The notes beneath the pieces were generated by a model. That model saw only the letters and a list, made by a program, of their open reading frames with translations. It had not been told where the DNA came from and did no database searches. From Methyloversatilis sp. RAC08 (lineage in GTDB: Bacteria > Pseudomonadota > Gammaproteobacteria > Burkholderiales > Rhodocyclaceae), in NCBI RefSeq assembly GCF_001713355.1, contig NZ_CP016448.1:3658001-3722000 (forward strand): a stretch of DNA of 64,000 bases, written 5' to 3'. The position numbers were made by a program, and so were the translations under genes. Positions 43,501 through 51,974 of the stretch are shown piece after piece. The number at the start of each line of letters is the position of its first letter. The stretch's first letter is position 1.

Positions 43501-43739
43501 ATGTACAGCATCTGTTCAGCGCCGTTGATCGACTCTTCCAGCGGCGAGGCGACGGTTTCGGCGATCACCTTGGGATTGGCGCCCGGGAACTGCGCGCGCA
43601 CCACGACTGACGGCGGCACCACTTCCGGGTATTCGGAAATCGGCAGCTGGAACAGCGACAGCGCGCCAGCCAGCAGGATGAGCATCGACAGCACGCCGGC
43701 GAAGATCGGGCGGTCGATGAAGAATCTGGAAATGTTCAT
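40548..43739 (-). CDS. RND multidrug efflux transporter, AcrB/MexB (HAE1) family
   Basis: A 1,063-residue inner-membrane proton antiporter. Starts with the family N-terminus SRFFIDRPIFAGVLSMLILL. The proton-relay segment GIVVDDAIVVVENVERN (about residues 400-417) carries the double Asp of helix 4; helices 5-6 include LTLSPALAALLLK; the second half repeats the layout with GLSAKNAILIVEFA. Two large periplasmic loops and 12 helices fit HAE1 pumps for drugs and solvents. Full length, no visible break. Confidence 0.95.
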   Translation of the reverse strand: MNISRFFIDRPIFAGVLSMLILLAGALSLFQLPISEYPEVVPPSVVVRAQFPGANPKVIAETVASPLEESINGAEQMLYMQSQANSDGNLTLTVYFRLGMDPDKAQQLVQNRVSQALPRLPEDVQRLGVTTIKSSPTMTMVVHLTSPDDRYDMTYLRNYAVINVKDRLARLEGVGEVGLFGSGNYAMRVWLDPQKVAQRGLTASDAVRAIREQNVQVAAGVIGGSPNARDVPLQLSINAQGRLKTEAEFADIILKSSPDGGITRLGDVARIELAASEYGLRSLLDNKPAVAIPIFQSPGANALAVSDRVRATMEELAADFPASVEYRIVYDPTQFVRASIKAVIVTLLEAVALVVLVVILFLQTWRASIIPLLAVPVSIVGTFALMLGFGYSINALSLFGMVLAIGIVVDDAIVVVENVERNISEGLSPRDATYRAMQEVSGPIIAIALTLVAVFVPLAFMTGLTGQFYKQFAMTIAISTVISAFNSLTLSPALAALLLKGHDAKPDALTRLMNRLFGRFFAAFNRVFSRASDRYSRGVSGVISRKASAMGVYGALLAATVGLSYLVPGGFVPAQDKQYLISFAQLPSGASLDRTEDVIRRMGDIALAQPGVENAVAFPGLSINGFTNSSSAGIVFATLKPFDERKSADLSAGAIAASLNQKFAAIQDAYIAVFPPPPVMGLGTLGGFKLQLQDRGSLGYAELDAAAQAFVAAAAKAPELGPTFSSYQINVPQLDVDLDRARAKQLGVPITDVFDTMQIYLGSLYVNDFNRFGRVYQVRAQADAPFRAQAEDILQLKTRNTNGDMVPLSSLVTVRPSFGPEMVVRYNGYTAADINGGPAPGYSSDQAQAAAERIAAETLPRGVKFEWTDLTYQKILAGNAGVWIFPISVLLVFLVLAAQYESLTLPLAVILIVPMSILAALTGVWLTAGDNNIFTQIGLMVLVGLSAKNAILIVEFARELELRGHGIVQAAIDASRMRLRPILMTSIAFIMGVVPLVISTGAGSEMRHAMGVAVFSGMLGVTLFGLFLTPVFYVLLRSLSGRRLTHAGHTPDTAAALAPQAGH

Positions 43740-43743
43740 GGTT

Positions 43744-44958
43744 TCAAACCTTCACGTTCGGGCTGCGCCGGGCCGGCTGCGCGGGCGCGTCGACCAGCAC
43801 TTCGCGGTTCATCGGCACGGTCTTCGGGCTCACCGTGTCGCCCGGCCGGGTGCGCTGCAGGCCATTGACGACGATGCGTTCGCCGGCACTCAGGCCGCTC
43901 TCGACGATGCGCAGGCCGCTCTGGCGCGCGCCCAGCCGCACTTCGCGGTAGGCGGTGCGGTCGGTCTGGTCGAGCACCAGCACGAAGCGCTTGTCCTGGT
44001 CGGTGCCGATGGCGCGCTCGTCGATCAGCAGCGCTTCGCGCGGCGCGCCGCCACCGAGCCGGATGCGCGCGTACAGCCCCGGCAGCAGCAGGCCGTCGGC
44101 GTTGTCGAACACGGCGCGCACGCGGATCGTGCCGGACGAGGTGTCGAGCCGGTTATCCACCGACGACACGCGCCCGCGACGCGAATGGCCGTCTTCGTCG
44201 GCCAGACCGAGAAACACTGCGACCGGCTCGCCGCCGGCGGCACGCGCCGGATTGACGTACTTCAGGAAGCTCTTTTCATCGACATCGAAGGCGGCATACA
44301 CGGTGTCCATCGACACCAGCGTGGTCAGCGGCACGGTGCCGGCGCCCGCGGCGACAATGTTGCCGACCGTCACTTCGGCGCGCGAAATGCGGCCTGACAC
44401 CGGCGCCTTGATCTGCGTGTATTCGAGATTCAGTCGGGCCGAGGTCAGCGCGGCCTGCGCCGCCTGAACCTCGGCGGCCGCTTCGCGTGCGGCGTTCTGT
44501 TTCTCGTCGAGATCTCGTTGCGCGATCGCGTTGTCGGCGGCCAGACGCTGGCCGCGCGCCATGTCGGTGGCCGTGTAGGCAGCGCGCGTTTCGGCGGCGG
44601 CAAGCTGGGCCTGCGCGCGCTCGACCTCGGCAGCATAGGGGCGCGGGTCGATGGTGAACAGCAGGTCACCCTTGTTCACCCGCGCGCCGTCGCGGAAATG
44701 CACCCCGGTCAGCGTGCCCGACACCAGCGGCCGTATGTCGACCCGATCGACCGCTTCGAGGCGGCCGGAATAGTCCTGCCAGTCGATGATGGTCTGGCTG
44801 GACACTTCGGCCACCTCGACCAGAGTGGCCGGTGGTGGCGCAGTCGCCGGGGATTCCTGCGGGCTGGCCTGGGCGTGCCACACGGCGGCACCGCCGCCGA
44901 TCAGGATCAGCGTGGCCGCGAGAAAGGTGAGCGTATGACGGCGGTTCAGGATGGACAT
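43744..44958 (-). CDS. RND efflux periplasmic adaptor (MexE/AcrA-like)
   Basis: A 404-residue membrane fusion protein. N-terminal hydrophobic helix 11-28, lipoyl halves around DWQDYSGRLEAVDRVDIRPL and INAPVSG-like IKAPVSGRISRAEVTVG, a coiled hairpin (about 105-175) and beta-barrel plus membrane-proximal domains (DRTAYREVRLGARQSGLRIV). The sequence type is closest to MexE. Start at 44958 has GAGGTC upstream. Four bases separate it from the pump gene. Confidence 0.92.
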   Translation of the reverse strand: MSILNRRHTLTFLAATLILIGGGAAVWHAQASPQESPATAPPPATLVEVAEVSSQTIIDWQDYSGRLEAVDRVDIRPLVSGTLTGVHFRDGARVNKGDLLFTIDPRPYAAEVERAQAQLAAAETRAAYTATDMARGQRLAADNAIAQRDLDEKQNAAREAAAEVQAAQAALTSARLNLEYTQIKAPVSGRISRAEVTVGNIVAAGAGTVPLTTLVSMDTVYAAFDVDEKSFLKYVNPARAAGGEPVAVFLGLADEDGHSRRGRVSSVDNRLDTSSGTIRVRAVFDNADGLLLPGLYARIRLGGGAPREALLIDERAIGTDQDKRFVLVLDQTDRTAYREVRLGARQSGLRIVESGLSAGERIVVNGLQRTRPGDTVSPKTVPMNREVLVDAPAQPARRSPNVKV

Positions 44959-44966
44959 GGCTGACC

Positions 44967-45827
44967 TCATGCAAGGGTTGAAGGGGAATTCAGGGCGGGT
45001 GAGGCGGACGCGCAACGGCCGAGTCGGCACCGCATGAACTGAACCGCGCCGGCGAGCACCGGCGCATGGGCCAGCAGACCGGCGTGGGTGACGCCGGCAA
45101 AGCGCTCGACCTGGGTGTGCACGCCGGCGGCAATCAGCGCCGCCCCGTATTTTTCGGCTTCGCAGTGCAGCAGGTCGTGTTCCGCTGTGGCGATATAGGC
45201 CGCCGGCAGACCCGCCTGGCGGCAGGATTCAAGCGGCGCGGCATACGGATGCAGACGCTGCGACAGGCGTGGCAGGTACTGGCGGTAGCAGTCGGTGCAT
45301 TCGGCGACGCTGAGGTCGGACTGCAGCCGCCGCGCATCGCCGGTGCGCGTCATGCTCGGGTCGAGCATCGGTCCGATCAGCACCTGCACCGCGATGCGGA
45401 AGTCCTGCCGGTCGCGCGCCATCAAGGCGAGGCTGGCGGCCAGATTGCCGCCGGCGTCATCACCGGCGACAACGAGGCGCTCCGGGTCGGCACCGAGGCT
45501 GGCCGCGTTGTCGACTGCCCACAGGGTTGCGGCGTAAGCGTCTTCCGGCGCGGCCGGAAAGGGATGCGCCGGCGCCAGCGCATAACCGACCGACAGCACC
45601 ACAGCGGGCAGTTCGGCGGCGATGAAGTGCGCTGCGGCATCGGCGTCGTCGAGCGAACCGCTGACGAAGCCGCCGCCGTGCAGATAGATCACCAGCGGCA
45701 GCCGCCCGTCGGAGGCGGGCCGGTACAGGCGCAGCGGAATGCGGCCATTAGGGCCGGCGGTGTCGAAAGCGCGCCAGTCCGCTCTGACTGAAGCGTCCGG
45801 AAGAATGTCGGGTTGCTGCGGGTTCAT
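44967..45827 (-). CDS. HSL-family alpha/beta hydrolase with altered nucleophile elbow
   Basis: A 286-residue protein of the hormone-sensitive-lipase esterase family: oxyanion motif LHGGGFVSGS at 49-58 and GYALAPAHPFPAAPEDAYAA. The nucleophile motif reads GDDAGG (122-127), with Asp124 where the family has Ser in GDSAGG. The later acid/His region (TAEHDLLHCEAEKY, GVTHAGLL) is present. It may be inactive as an esterase or use Asp differently. First gene of the efflux operon, 8 bases before the adaptor, divergent from a LysR regulator. Confidence 0.85.
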   Translation of the reverse strand: MNPQQPDILPDASVRADWRAFDTAGPNGRIPLRLYRPASDGRLPLVIYLHGGGFVSGSLDDADAAAHFIAAELPAVVLSVGYALAPAHPFPAAPEDAYAATLWAVDNAASLGADPERLVVAGDDAGGNLAASLALMARDRQDFRIAVQVLIGPMLDPSMTRTGDARRLQSDLSVAECTDCYRQYLPRLSQRLHPYAAPLESCRQAGLPAAYIATAEHDLLHCEAEKYGAALIAAGVHTQVERFAGVTHAGLLAHAPVLAGAVQFMRCRLGRCASASPALNSPSTLA

Positions 45828-45982
45828 GCGGTCAGTCCTGTCGGCGGGGCCGGAAGCGAGGCGTGACCGGATTGTCGGTGTTGGCCTGATACGGATAAAT
45901 AGCGATAATCCAGTAACACTGTTTGCCCACGCCGAACAATCTATCGGCTGCGGCCGACCTTCCCTTGCGATGGAGTTGCGCC

Positions 45983-46987
45983 ATGGATCGTTTGCAGGCC
46001 ATGCAGGTCTTTACCCGCGTTGTGGATTCCAACAGCTTCACGCGGGCGGCCGACAGTCTCGGCCTGCCGCGCGCCACCGTAACGACGGCGGTGCAGAGCC
46101 TGGAAAACCTGCTGCACGTGCGCCTGCTCAACCGCACCACGCGCCGGATCAGCCTGACGCCGGACGGTGCGGCCTACTACGAGCGCTGCGCGCGCATCCT
46201 GGCCGACATCGAAGAGACCGAAGCGTCGTTCCGCGAGGTGTCGCGCGGTCCGAAGGGGCGCCTGCGCATCGACGTGCCGGCGCCGGTCGGACGGCTGTTC
46301 CTGATCCCGCGCCTGTGCGAGTTCCACACCCGCTATCCGGACATCGAACTGGTGATCGGCATGGGCGACCGCCCGGTCGACCTGGTGCGCGAAAGTGTCG
46401 ATTGCGTCATCCGGGTCGGCGAACTGCAGGATTCGACGCTGGTTGCGCGACGCATCGGCACGATGGAAACAGTCACCTGCGCCGCGCCCGATTATCTGGA
46501 GCGCCATGGCGCACCGGGCACGCTCGACGACCTGCAGGACCACCGCGCGGTGCATTACTTTTCGAGCCGCACCGGCCGTGTCATCGATCTCGATTTCGTC
46601 GTCGACGACAAGGTGGTCGAGGTGAAGGTGCCGGGCAAGGTGTCGGTGAACGATGCCGACGCTTACGTGGCCTGCGGCCTGCAGGGCTTCGGCGTGATCC
46701 AGCCACCGCGCTTCATGGTTCATGCGCACCTTCAGTCGGGTGCGCTGCGCGAGGTGCTGCCGCAGTGGCAGCCGTCACCGATGCCGATTTCGGTCGTCTA
46801 TCTGCAGAACCGGCATCTGTCGCCCAAGGTGCGGGCGTTTGTGGACTGGGCGGCCGAACTGTTCAGCCGCTGTCCCATCCTGGGGCGGTGTGATGGCCAC
46901 AGCACCGAATGCAGCTTTGTCGGCACGCAGGACGGGCACACGCTGCAGGCCTTGATGGACCAGCCGGAAATGGCGGTCCAGCCCTGA
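45983..46987 (+). CDS. LysR-family regulator, likely of the efflux operon
   Basis: A 334-residue LTTR: HTH at about 15-45 (VVDSNSFTRAADSLGLPRATV) and a CrgA-like substrate-binding domain (about 90-295; GRLRIDVPAPVGRLFLIPRL). The C-terminus is some 35 residues longer than usual. It is divergent from the esterase-RND operon with 155 bases between starts, the classic LTTR arrangement. Start at 45983 taken from the family N-terminus MDRLQAMQVF. Confidence 0.93.
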   Translation: MDRLQAMQVFTRVVDSNSFTRAADSLGLPRATVTTAVQSLENLLHVRLLNRTTRRISLTPDGAAYYERCARILADIEETEASFREVSRGPKGRLRIDVPAPVGRLFLIPRLCEFHTRYPDIELVIGMGDRPVDLVRESVDCVIRVGELQDSTLVARRIGTMETVTCAAPDYLERHGAPGTLDDLQDHRAVHYFSSRTGRVIDLDFVVDDKVVEVKVPGKVSVNDADAYVACGLQGFGVIQPPRFMVHAHLQSGALREVLPQWQPSPMPISVVYLQNRHLSPKVRAFVDWAAELFSRCPILGRCDGHSTECSFVGTQDGHTLQALMDQPEMAVQP

Positions 46988-47080
46988 GTGCCTGACCGGT
47001 TGCCGCGCGCGGTGCAACCGATCAAGTTCGAGAGGGCAGGGCCGTTAGAACAGGTCTGAATCCGCAACCATCGACCGACC

Positions 47081-47911
47081 ATGAAAAGTCCGCTTCCTGT
47101 CCGGCAAGAAGGGGCCGGCTGTGAGGGCTGCCGCACTCCCGCCGAACATTCCTTCAATATCGCCTTCGCCTACCAGCCCATCGTCGACGTCCTTGCTCGA
47201 ACGATTTTTGCCCACGAGGCGTTGGTGCGCGGACCGGCCGGCGAAGGTGCCGCGTCGGTGCTCGACAAGGTGGATGACAAGAACCGCTACTGGTTCGACC
47301 AGATCTGCCGTCGCACGGCCATCGAGGGCGCGGCACGCCTCGGCATGTCCGAATTGCTGTCGATCAATTTTCTGCCCAATGCGATCTATCGGCCCGAGGT
47401 GTGTATCCGGGCGACGCTCGACGCGGCGCGCGACTTCAACTTTCCGGTCGAGCAGATCCTGTTCGAAGCAACCGAAGGCGAGCGGGTGGGGGATGCGCGC
47501 TGGCTGAGTGAAATCTTCACTGAATATCAGCGCCTCGGATTCAAGACCGCGATCGATGATTTCGGGGCCGGCTATTCCGGCCTGAACCTGCTTGCGCTGT
47601 TCCAGCCGGATTACATCAAGATCGACATGGAACTGATCCGCAATATCGACCAGCGTCGCGCGAGCCGCGCCATCGTGCGCGGCGTGTTGCGCACCTGCGA
47701 GGAGCTGGGCATCACCGTCATCGCCGAAGGCGTTGAAACCGTGGCCGAGCGCGACGTGCTGATCGACTCCGGTGTGCGGCTGATGCAGGGCTGGCTGTTC
47801 GCGAAAGCGGCTTTCAATTCGATTGCCACGGTAGACCCGCTCGCCTGGCCTGATCCGTCACGCGTGCTGCCGCCGCGCAGGCGCGCGTCTGATCGCCTCA
47901 CGCCCTCATGA
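47081..47911 (+). CDS. EAL-domain c-di-GMP phosphodiesterase
   Basis: A 276-residue single-domain EAL protein. The catalytic set is visible: HEALVRG (the EAL motif), SINFLPNAIY, LFEATEGERV, IDDFGAGYSGLNLL (DDFGTG loop), YIKIDMELI and AEGVET. This resembles the EAL half of BLUF-EAL proteins. Active hydrolysis is expected. It overlaps the diguanylate cyclase start by 4 bases, so synthesis and breakdown enzymes are made together. Confidence 0.9.
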   Translation: MKSPLPVRQEGAGCEGCRTPAEHSFNIAFAYQPIVDVLARTIFAHEALVRGPAGEGAASVLDKVDDKNRYWFDQICRRTAIEGAARLGMSELLSINFLPNAIYRPEVCIRATLDAARDFNFPVEQILFEATEGERVGDARWLSEIFTEYQRLGFKTAIDDFGAGYSGLNLLALFQPDYIKIDMELIRNIDQRRASRAIVRGVLRTCEELGITVIAEGVETVAERDVLIDSGVRLMQGWLFAKAAFNSIATVDPLAWPDPSRVLPPRRRASDRLTPS

Positions 47912-48819
47912 GCCGGGCTGCCGCAAGACGGGCTGGCGTACCGGCTGCGCTCGAGCCGGGCGGCATGTTCGACCATGCAGCGGCCGGCATCGCGTGGTTT
48001 GATGCAGACGACGTACTGCGCTATGCCAACCGCTGGTTCGAGTCGAGCTACAACGTCCGTGCGGCGGACAATCCGAGCTGGGAAGACATGATGCGCAACT
48101 GTCACGCCACGCGGCAGGGCGTGCTGATCGACACGGACGACATCGACGGCTGGATATCCGCCGTGCAGCTGCGCCGACGCAGCCGGCCGACGCGCAGTTT
48201 CGAATCCGACCTGACCGACGGGCGCTGGGTGTGGGTGGTCGAAACCATAGCCGCGGGCGGCGGTGTGCTGACGCTGGCCAGTGACATTTCCGACCTGAAG
48301 CAGCGCGAGGTCGTGTTGCAGAAAAACTACGACCATGTGCTGCATGTGTCGCATCGCGACGCGCTGACCGGCCTGTACAACCGGCGCTACGCGTTCGAGC
48401 ACCTGCAGGCAGCGGTGGCGGCATCGGTCACCGGGAACACGACACTGATTCTGGTCATGATCGACATCGATCAATTCAAGGCCTGCAACGACCTGCATGG
48501 CCACGACGTCGGTGACCAGGTGCTGCGTGACTTCGCCGAGCGCCTGCGCAGCGGCATCCGCGCCAGCGACGTGGCGGCGCGCATCGGCGGTGAGGAATTC
48601 CTGCTGATCATGCCCGACCTGCCTGTTTCGGGCGTCGCCATGCTGTTGAACCGGCTGCAGGCGCCTGAATCTGCAACATCGAACTTGCCTGCGTACACGT
48701 TTTCCGCCGGTGTGACTGCAGCCCGGCCTGACGACTCCCCTGAGACCTTGTTCCGGCGCACCGATCGGGCCCTCTACGCCGCGAAGAATCACGGTCGCAA
48801 CCGCTACGTCATCGTCTGA
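47908..48819 (+). CDS. Diguanylate cyclase with N-terminal PAS-like sensor
   Basis: A 303-residue protein. Residues 18-130 resemble a PAS domain (FDHAAAGIAWFDADDVLRYA), then a coiled linker (SDLKQREVVLQKNYDHVLHV) and GGDEF with the intact site RIGGEEF. No membrane segment, so cytosolic. Coupled to the EAL gene upstream and convergent with the GAF-GGDEF gene at 48835. Confidence 0.9.
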   Translation: MSRAAARRAGVPAALEPGGMFDHAAAGIAWFDADDVLRYANRWFESSYNVRAADNPSWEDMMRNCHATRQGVLIDTDDIDGWISAVQLRRRSRPTRSFESDLTDGRWVWVVETIAAGGGVLTLASDISDLKQREVVLQKNYDHVLHVSHRDALTGLYNRRYAFEHLQAAVAASVTGNTTLILVMIDIDQFKACNDLHGHDVGDQVLRDFAERLRSGIRASDVAARIGGEEFLLIMPDLPVSGVAMLLNRLQAPESATSNLPAYTFSAGVTAARPDDSPETLFRRTDRALYAAKNHGRNRYVIV

Positions 48820-48834
48820 CGGAAAGAAAACGCG

Positions 48835-50142
48835 CTAACGCTCGTCTGCTGTGTCGGCCCAGCGACAGTCATCACCGCTGTGCTTGGCACGATACATTGC
48901 CTGATCGGCGGCTTCCAGCAGCGCTGGAGCGTCTTCACCGTGATCCGGATAGACCGCGATGCCGATGCTGGGCAACACCGTGAGGTGGCGCCCCCCCAGC
49001 GCGACGGGCTGGCCGAGCGTGCTGCGAATCTTGCGCGCGACCACCAGGGCGTCTTCCGGCTGGAGAATGCCGGGGAGCAGCACGACGAATTCGTCGCCGC
49101 CAACGCGCGCCACCGTGTCGGCATCGCGCACACAGCGCTTGAGCCGCTGCGCAGTTTCCTGCAGCAGCCGATCACCGGTCGCATGTCCCAGCGTGTCGTT
49201 CACTTCCTTGAACCGGTCGAGATCAAGATAAAGCAGACCGACGTGAGCATGCTCCCGGCGCGCGGCCGACAGCGCCGTGTCGAGGCGGTCGCGCAGCAGC
49301 GCGCGGTTGGGCAGGCCGGTCAGTTCATCGAACTGGGCCATGCGCTTGAGCTGCGCCAGCAGCTGCATGCGTTCTATCGCGGTGGCGACCTGGGTGGACA
49401 CAAAATGCAGCAGTGTCATGTCGCGATCGGTGTAGCCAGCCTCGCCCGGCATGCTCTTGAGCACCAGTGCGCCGGTCGTGCGGTCCTCGGCCTTCAGCGG
49501 CACGGCCAGCCAGCTGCAGGCGTCGGGTGTGGCGGCGGTGTGCAGTTGCGGCTGCCCGGTACGCACCACTTCGCTGCACAGCGCATGCGGCGGAGCCGCG
49601 CGATGTTCGTCGATACTGTAGGGAAAACTGAGCACGCCGTCGCCGTCAACGGTGGCGACGAAGAAGTTGTTGGCCGGCACCAGACTGTCGATGATCAGCC
49701 GGATGTGGGCGCACAGCGCCGGCAGGTCGCTGGCTGCATGCGCGGCTTCGGACAGCGCATACAGCGCGGCCTGAGTGGCGTCCGTGCGTTTGCGTTCCGT
49801 GATGTCGCGCGCAACCGCAATGCGCAGCCGGTCGGATTCCCACCAGCGGGCCGACCACAGGATATGCACGCGCCGGCCGTCCTTGCGCACATAGCTGTTC
49901 TCGAAATTCAGCTTGTGCTCGCCCGCCATGATGTCGGCGGCCGCCTGCAGCGTGCGCGCGCGATCTTCAGGCGCTACCAGATCGATCATCGCGCGACCGA
50001 TCATCTCTTCCTGCGTGTAGCCGAAGATGCGTTCGCAGGCCGCGCTGACGAAAACGAAACGGCCGTGTTCGTCGACCACGCAGATGGCGTCGGGCAGCAG
50101 GTCAAGGAAGGCGCGTCTGGCAAGTATCGGCGGTAAAGGCAT
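48835..50142 (-). CDS. PAS-GAF-GGDEF diguanylate cyclase
   Basis: A 435-residue soluble protein. PAS domain at about 10-118 (LLPDAICVVDEHGRFVFVSA, then PAC sequence FENSYVRKDGRRVHILWS), GAF domain at about 125-265 and GGDEF at 270-430 with RVGGDEFVVLLPG intact. A likely c-di-GMP synthase responding to a PAS or GAF ligand. Monocistronic; 16 bases from the convergent gene end. Confidence 0.92.
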   Translation of the reverse strand: MPLPPILARRAFLDLLPDAICVVDEHGRFVFVSAACERIFGYTQEEMIGRAMIDLVAPEDRARTLQAAADIMAGEHKLNFENSYVRKDGRRVHILWSARWWESDRLRIAVARDITERKRTDATQAALYALSEAAHAASDLPALCAHIRLIIDSLVPANNFFVATVDGDGVLSFPYSIDEHRAAPPHALCSEVVRTGQPQLHTAATPDACSWLAVPLKAEDRTTGALVLKSMPGEAGYTDRDMTLLHFVSTQVATAIERMQLLAQLKRMAQFDELTGLPNRALLRDRLDTALSAARREHAHVGLLYLDLDRFKEVNDTLGHATGDRLLQETAQRLKRCVRDADTVARVGGDEFVVLLPGILQPEDALVVARKIRSTLGQPVALGGRHLTVLPSIGIAVYPDHGEDAPALLEAADQAMYRAKHSGDDCRWADTADER

Positions 50143-50228
50143 GGCTTGAAAAATACTACGCGCGCGCGATCTGGCGGGTGAACTTTGATTGCGCGCGGTG
50201 GGTACCCCGTATGACCATCAACGGGCGA

Positions 50229-50807
50229 TCATCGTTGCGGCACGATGCGCAAGCTGTCCATCAGGCGCTCTGCACCCGGGCGGCCGCGATCGAAATAGCG
50301 ACCGCGCGGCGCGTGGAACAGCATCAGGTAGAGCCGGTCACCGACGACGGCGCCACGGCCGAAACCGGCACGCTCCACCTCTTCACTGCGCGCCGTGTAG
50401 AGATACTCGAAGCGGAAACCGGGACTGCCCGACACCGTGTCGGGCGCCAGCGATTGCAACTGGAACTGGCCACCATTGCCGGCCAGCATGGTTTCCACGA
50501 GACCGACCATGTCTTCCGGCGACATGCTGCTGCGAAACAGCGGTGGTTTGGCGTTGCGCGGCGCGAGGTCGTCCAGCGCCACGCCATCGGCCACCCCGCT
50601 GAAGAACACCAGCAGATCGATCGGTACACCGTGCTGGGTCCACATTTCGCGATGCCTGGATCCGTACGGTGTGTAGTGGTTCCAGTCACCGCCGGCCTGC
50701 ACTTCCATGCTGCCGCGCACCAGTACCGGTGCCGATTCGACCCGCTTGAACTGGCCGCCGCAACCGGTCAGCAGAAGGGTGAGGCAAAGCAGGCAGAACA
50801 GTTTCAT
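50229..50807 (-). CDS. Putative lipoprotein, unknown function
   Basis: A 192-residue protein with a lipoprotein signal (LCLTLLLTGCGG; Cys16). The mature part has no family I recognise; features are SPEDMVGLVETMLAGNGGQF and GSPGFRFEYLYTARS. It overlaps the M48 protease stop by 4 bases, so it belongs to the same three-gene run (52685 to 50229). Likely an envelope protein. Confidence 0.75.
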   Translation of the reverse strand: MKLFCLLCLTLLLTGCGGQFKRVESAPVLVRGSMEVQAGGDWNHYTPYGSRHREMWTQHGVPIDLLVFFSGVADGVALDDLAPRNAKPPLFRSSMSPEDMVGLVETMLAGNGGQFQLQSLAPDTVSGSPGFRFEYLYTARSEEVERAGFGRGAVVGDRLYLMLFHAPRGRYFDRGRPGAERLMDSLRIVPQR

Positions 50808-51973
50808 GGTGCGGGGGTCTCGATATAGCTGCGGATCATCGGCGCATCAGGTGCATCGGGCCGAAGTTCAAGATAATTGCGGAAGGCGTTGCGCGCGCCA
50901 TCGGCGTCGTTGCGGCTGCGCAGGATCTGGCCGCGCAGCCGCAACGCTTCGGCCGGCCGGTCAGGAAGACCGTCGGCCTCGTCGAGCGCGGCGAGCGCCT
51001 GATCGAGATCGTCGTCGCGGGCGCGCGAGCGCAGCGCTTCGGCCCGCGCATACAGCAGCTGTCCGTCGCGTCCGTGGTGGGTCATCAGGCGGTCGAACAG
51101 GCGCAGCGAACTGTCCGGCACGCGCCGTCTCAGTTCGTCCTGCAGCATCTGCAGGCGCAGCGGCGCGATGTGCGCACGGTAACGTTCTGCGTGCGTCTCG
51201 CCGGGAGCTCGGTCTCCGGCCAGTGTCGTGGCAGCGGCCCTCAGCGTGTCGCGACGCTCGTCAGCGGACGGGTGGGTGGCGAACAGCAGCGTGCCGCCGC
51301 CGTCCTCGCGCGCGTTCTCCTCGATCAACTGCGCCCATACTTTTGCGGCTTCGCCGGCGTCGTAACCGGCTCGATGCATCAGTTCCAGCCCGATCGCGTC
51401 GGCTTCGCGCTCGTGGTCGCGCGAAAAGGAATAGACGCTGGCCAGCACGCCCAGCTGCGCCACCTGACCGATGCTGCCGGCACCGGCCGCGCCAAGCGCA
51501 AGGCCGAGGAACTGCGCAAAACCGGCCTTCGCGCGAGCGTCGCGCAGGCGCTCCAGGCTGTGCCGTTTCAGATAGTGACCGACCTCGTGCGCCAGCACGG
51601 CCGCGAGCTGCGCTTCATTGGCGGCGCGCAGCAGCAGGCCGCTCCATACCTGCATCATGCCGTTGGGGGCCATGCTGGCGTTGAAGTAGGGCGTGCGCAC
51701 CAGATAGACCCGCATGTCGGGGCAGTGATCGCCGGCCAGCCGGCACGCGATGTCGGACACATAGCGCTGCAGCGCTTCGTCGCCGAGCAGGAAGCGCGAA
51801 CGGCGCAACCGTTCCTCCTCGCGGTCCATCAACGCCCACAGGCCGCCTTCGTCGCTCGCCAGATCCGGCCGCGCAAAGCGTGGTGTGTCGGCGATGCCCG
51901 CCGCGATGCGGCCGGGCCAGAGCGTCAGAAGTCCGCCGCCACAACAGCCGCAGAGCAGATCACGACGGTGCAT
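50804..51973 (-). CDS. M48-family metalloprotease, BepA/LoiP-like, TPR C-terminus
   Basis: A 389-residue exported protease. HEVGH at 129-133 within VLAHEVGHYLKRHS, third ligand in RDHEREADAIGLE (about 184). The N-terminus MHRRDLLCGCCGG has a twin arginine and a Cys-rich hydrophobic run that may be a Tat or lipoprotein signal. The C-terminal 140 residues are TPR-like helices, as in BepA, which handles LptD assembly quality control in E. coli. ATG at 51973 is chosen because the sequence upstream is in another gene. Starts one base after the previous stop. Confidence 0.88.
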   Translation of the reverse strand: MHRRDLLCGCCGGGLLTLWPGRIAAGIADTPRFARPDLASDEGGLWALMDREEERLRRSRFLLGDEALQRYVSDIACRLAGDHCPDMRVYLVRTPYFNASMAPNGMMQVWSGLLLRAANEAQLAAVLAHEVGHYLKRHSLERLRDARAKAGFAQFLGLALGAAGAGSIGQVAQLGVLASVYSFSRDHEREADAIGLELMHRAGYDAGEAAKVWAQLIEENAREDGGGTLLFATHPSADERRDTLRAAATTLAGDRAPGETHAERYRAHIAPLRLQMLQDELRRRVPDSSLRLFDRLMTHHGRDGQLLYARAEALRSRARDDDLDQALAALDEADGLPDRPAEALRLRGQILRSRNDADGARNAFRNYLELRPDAPDAPMIRSYIETPAP

Positions 51974-51974
51974 G

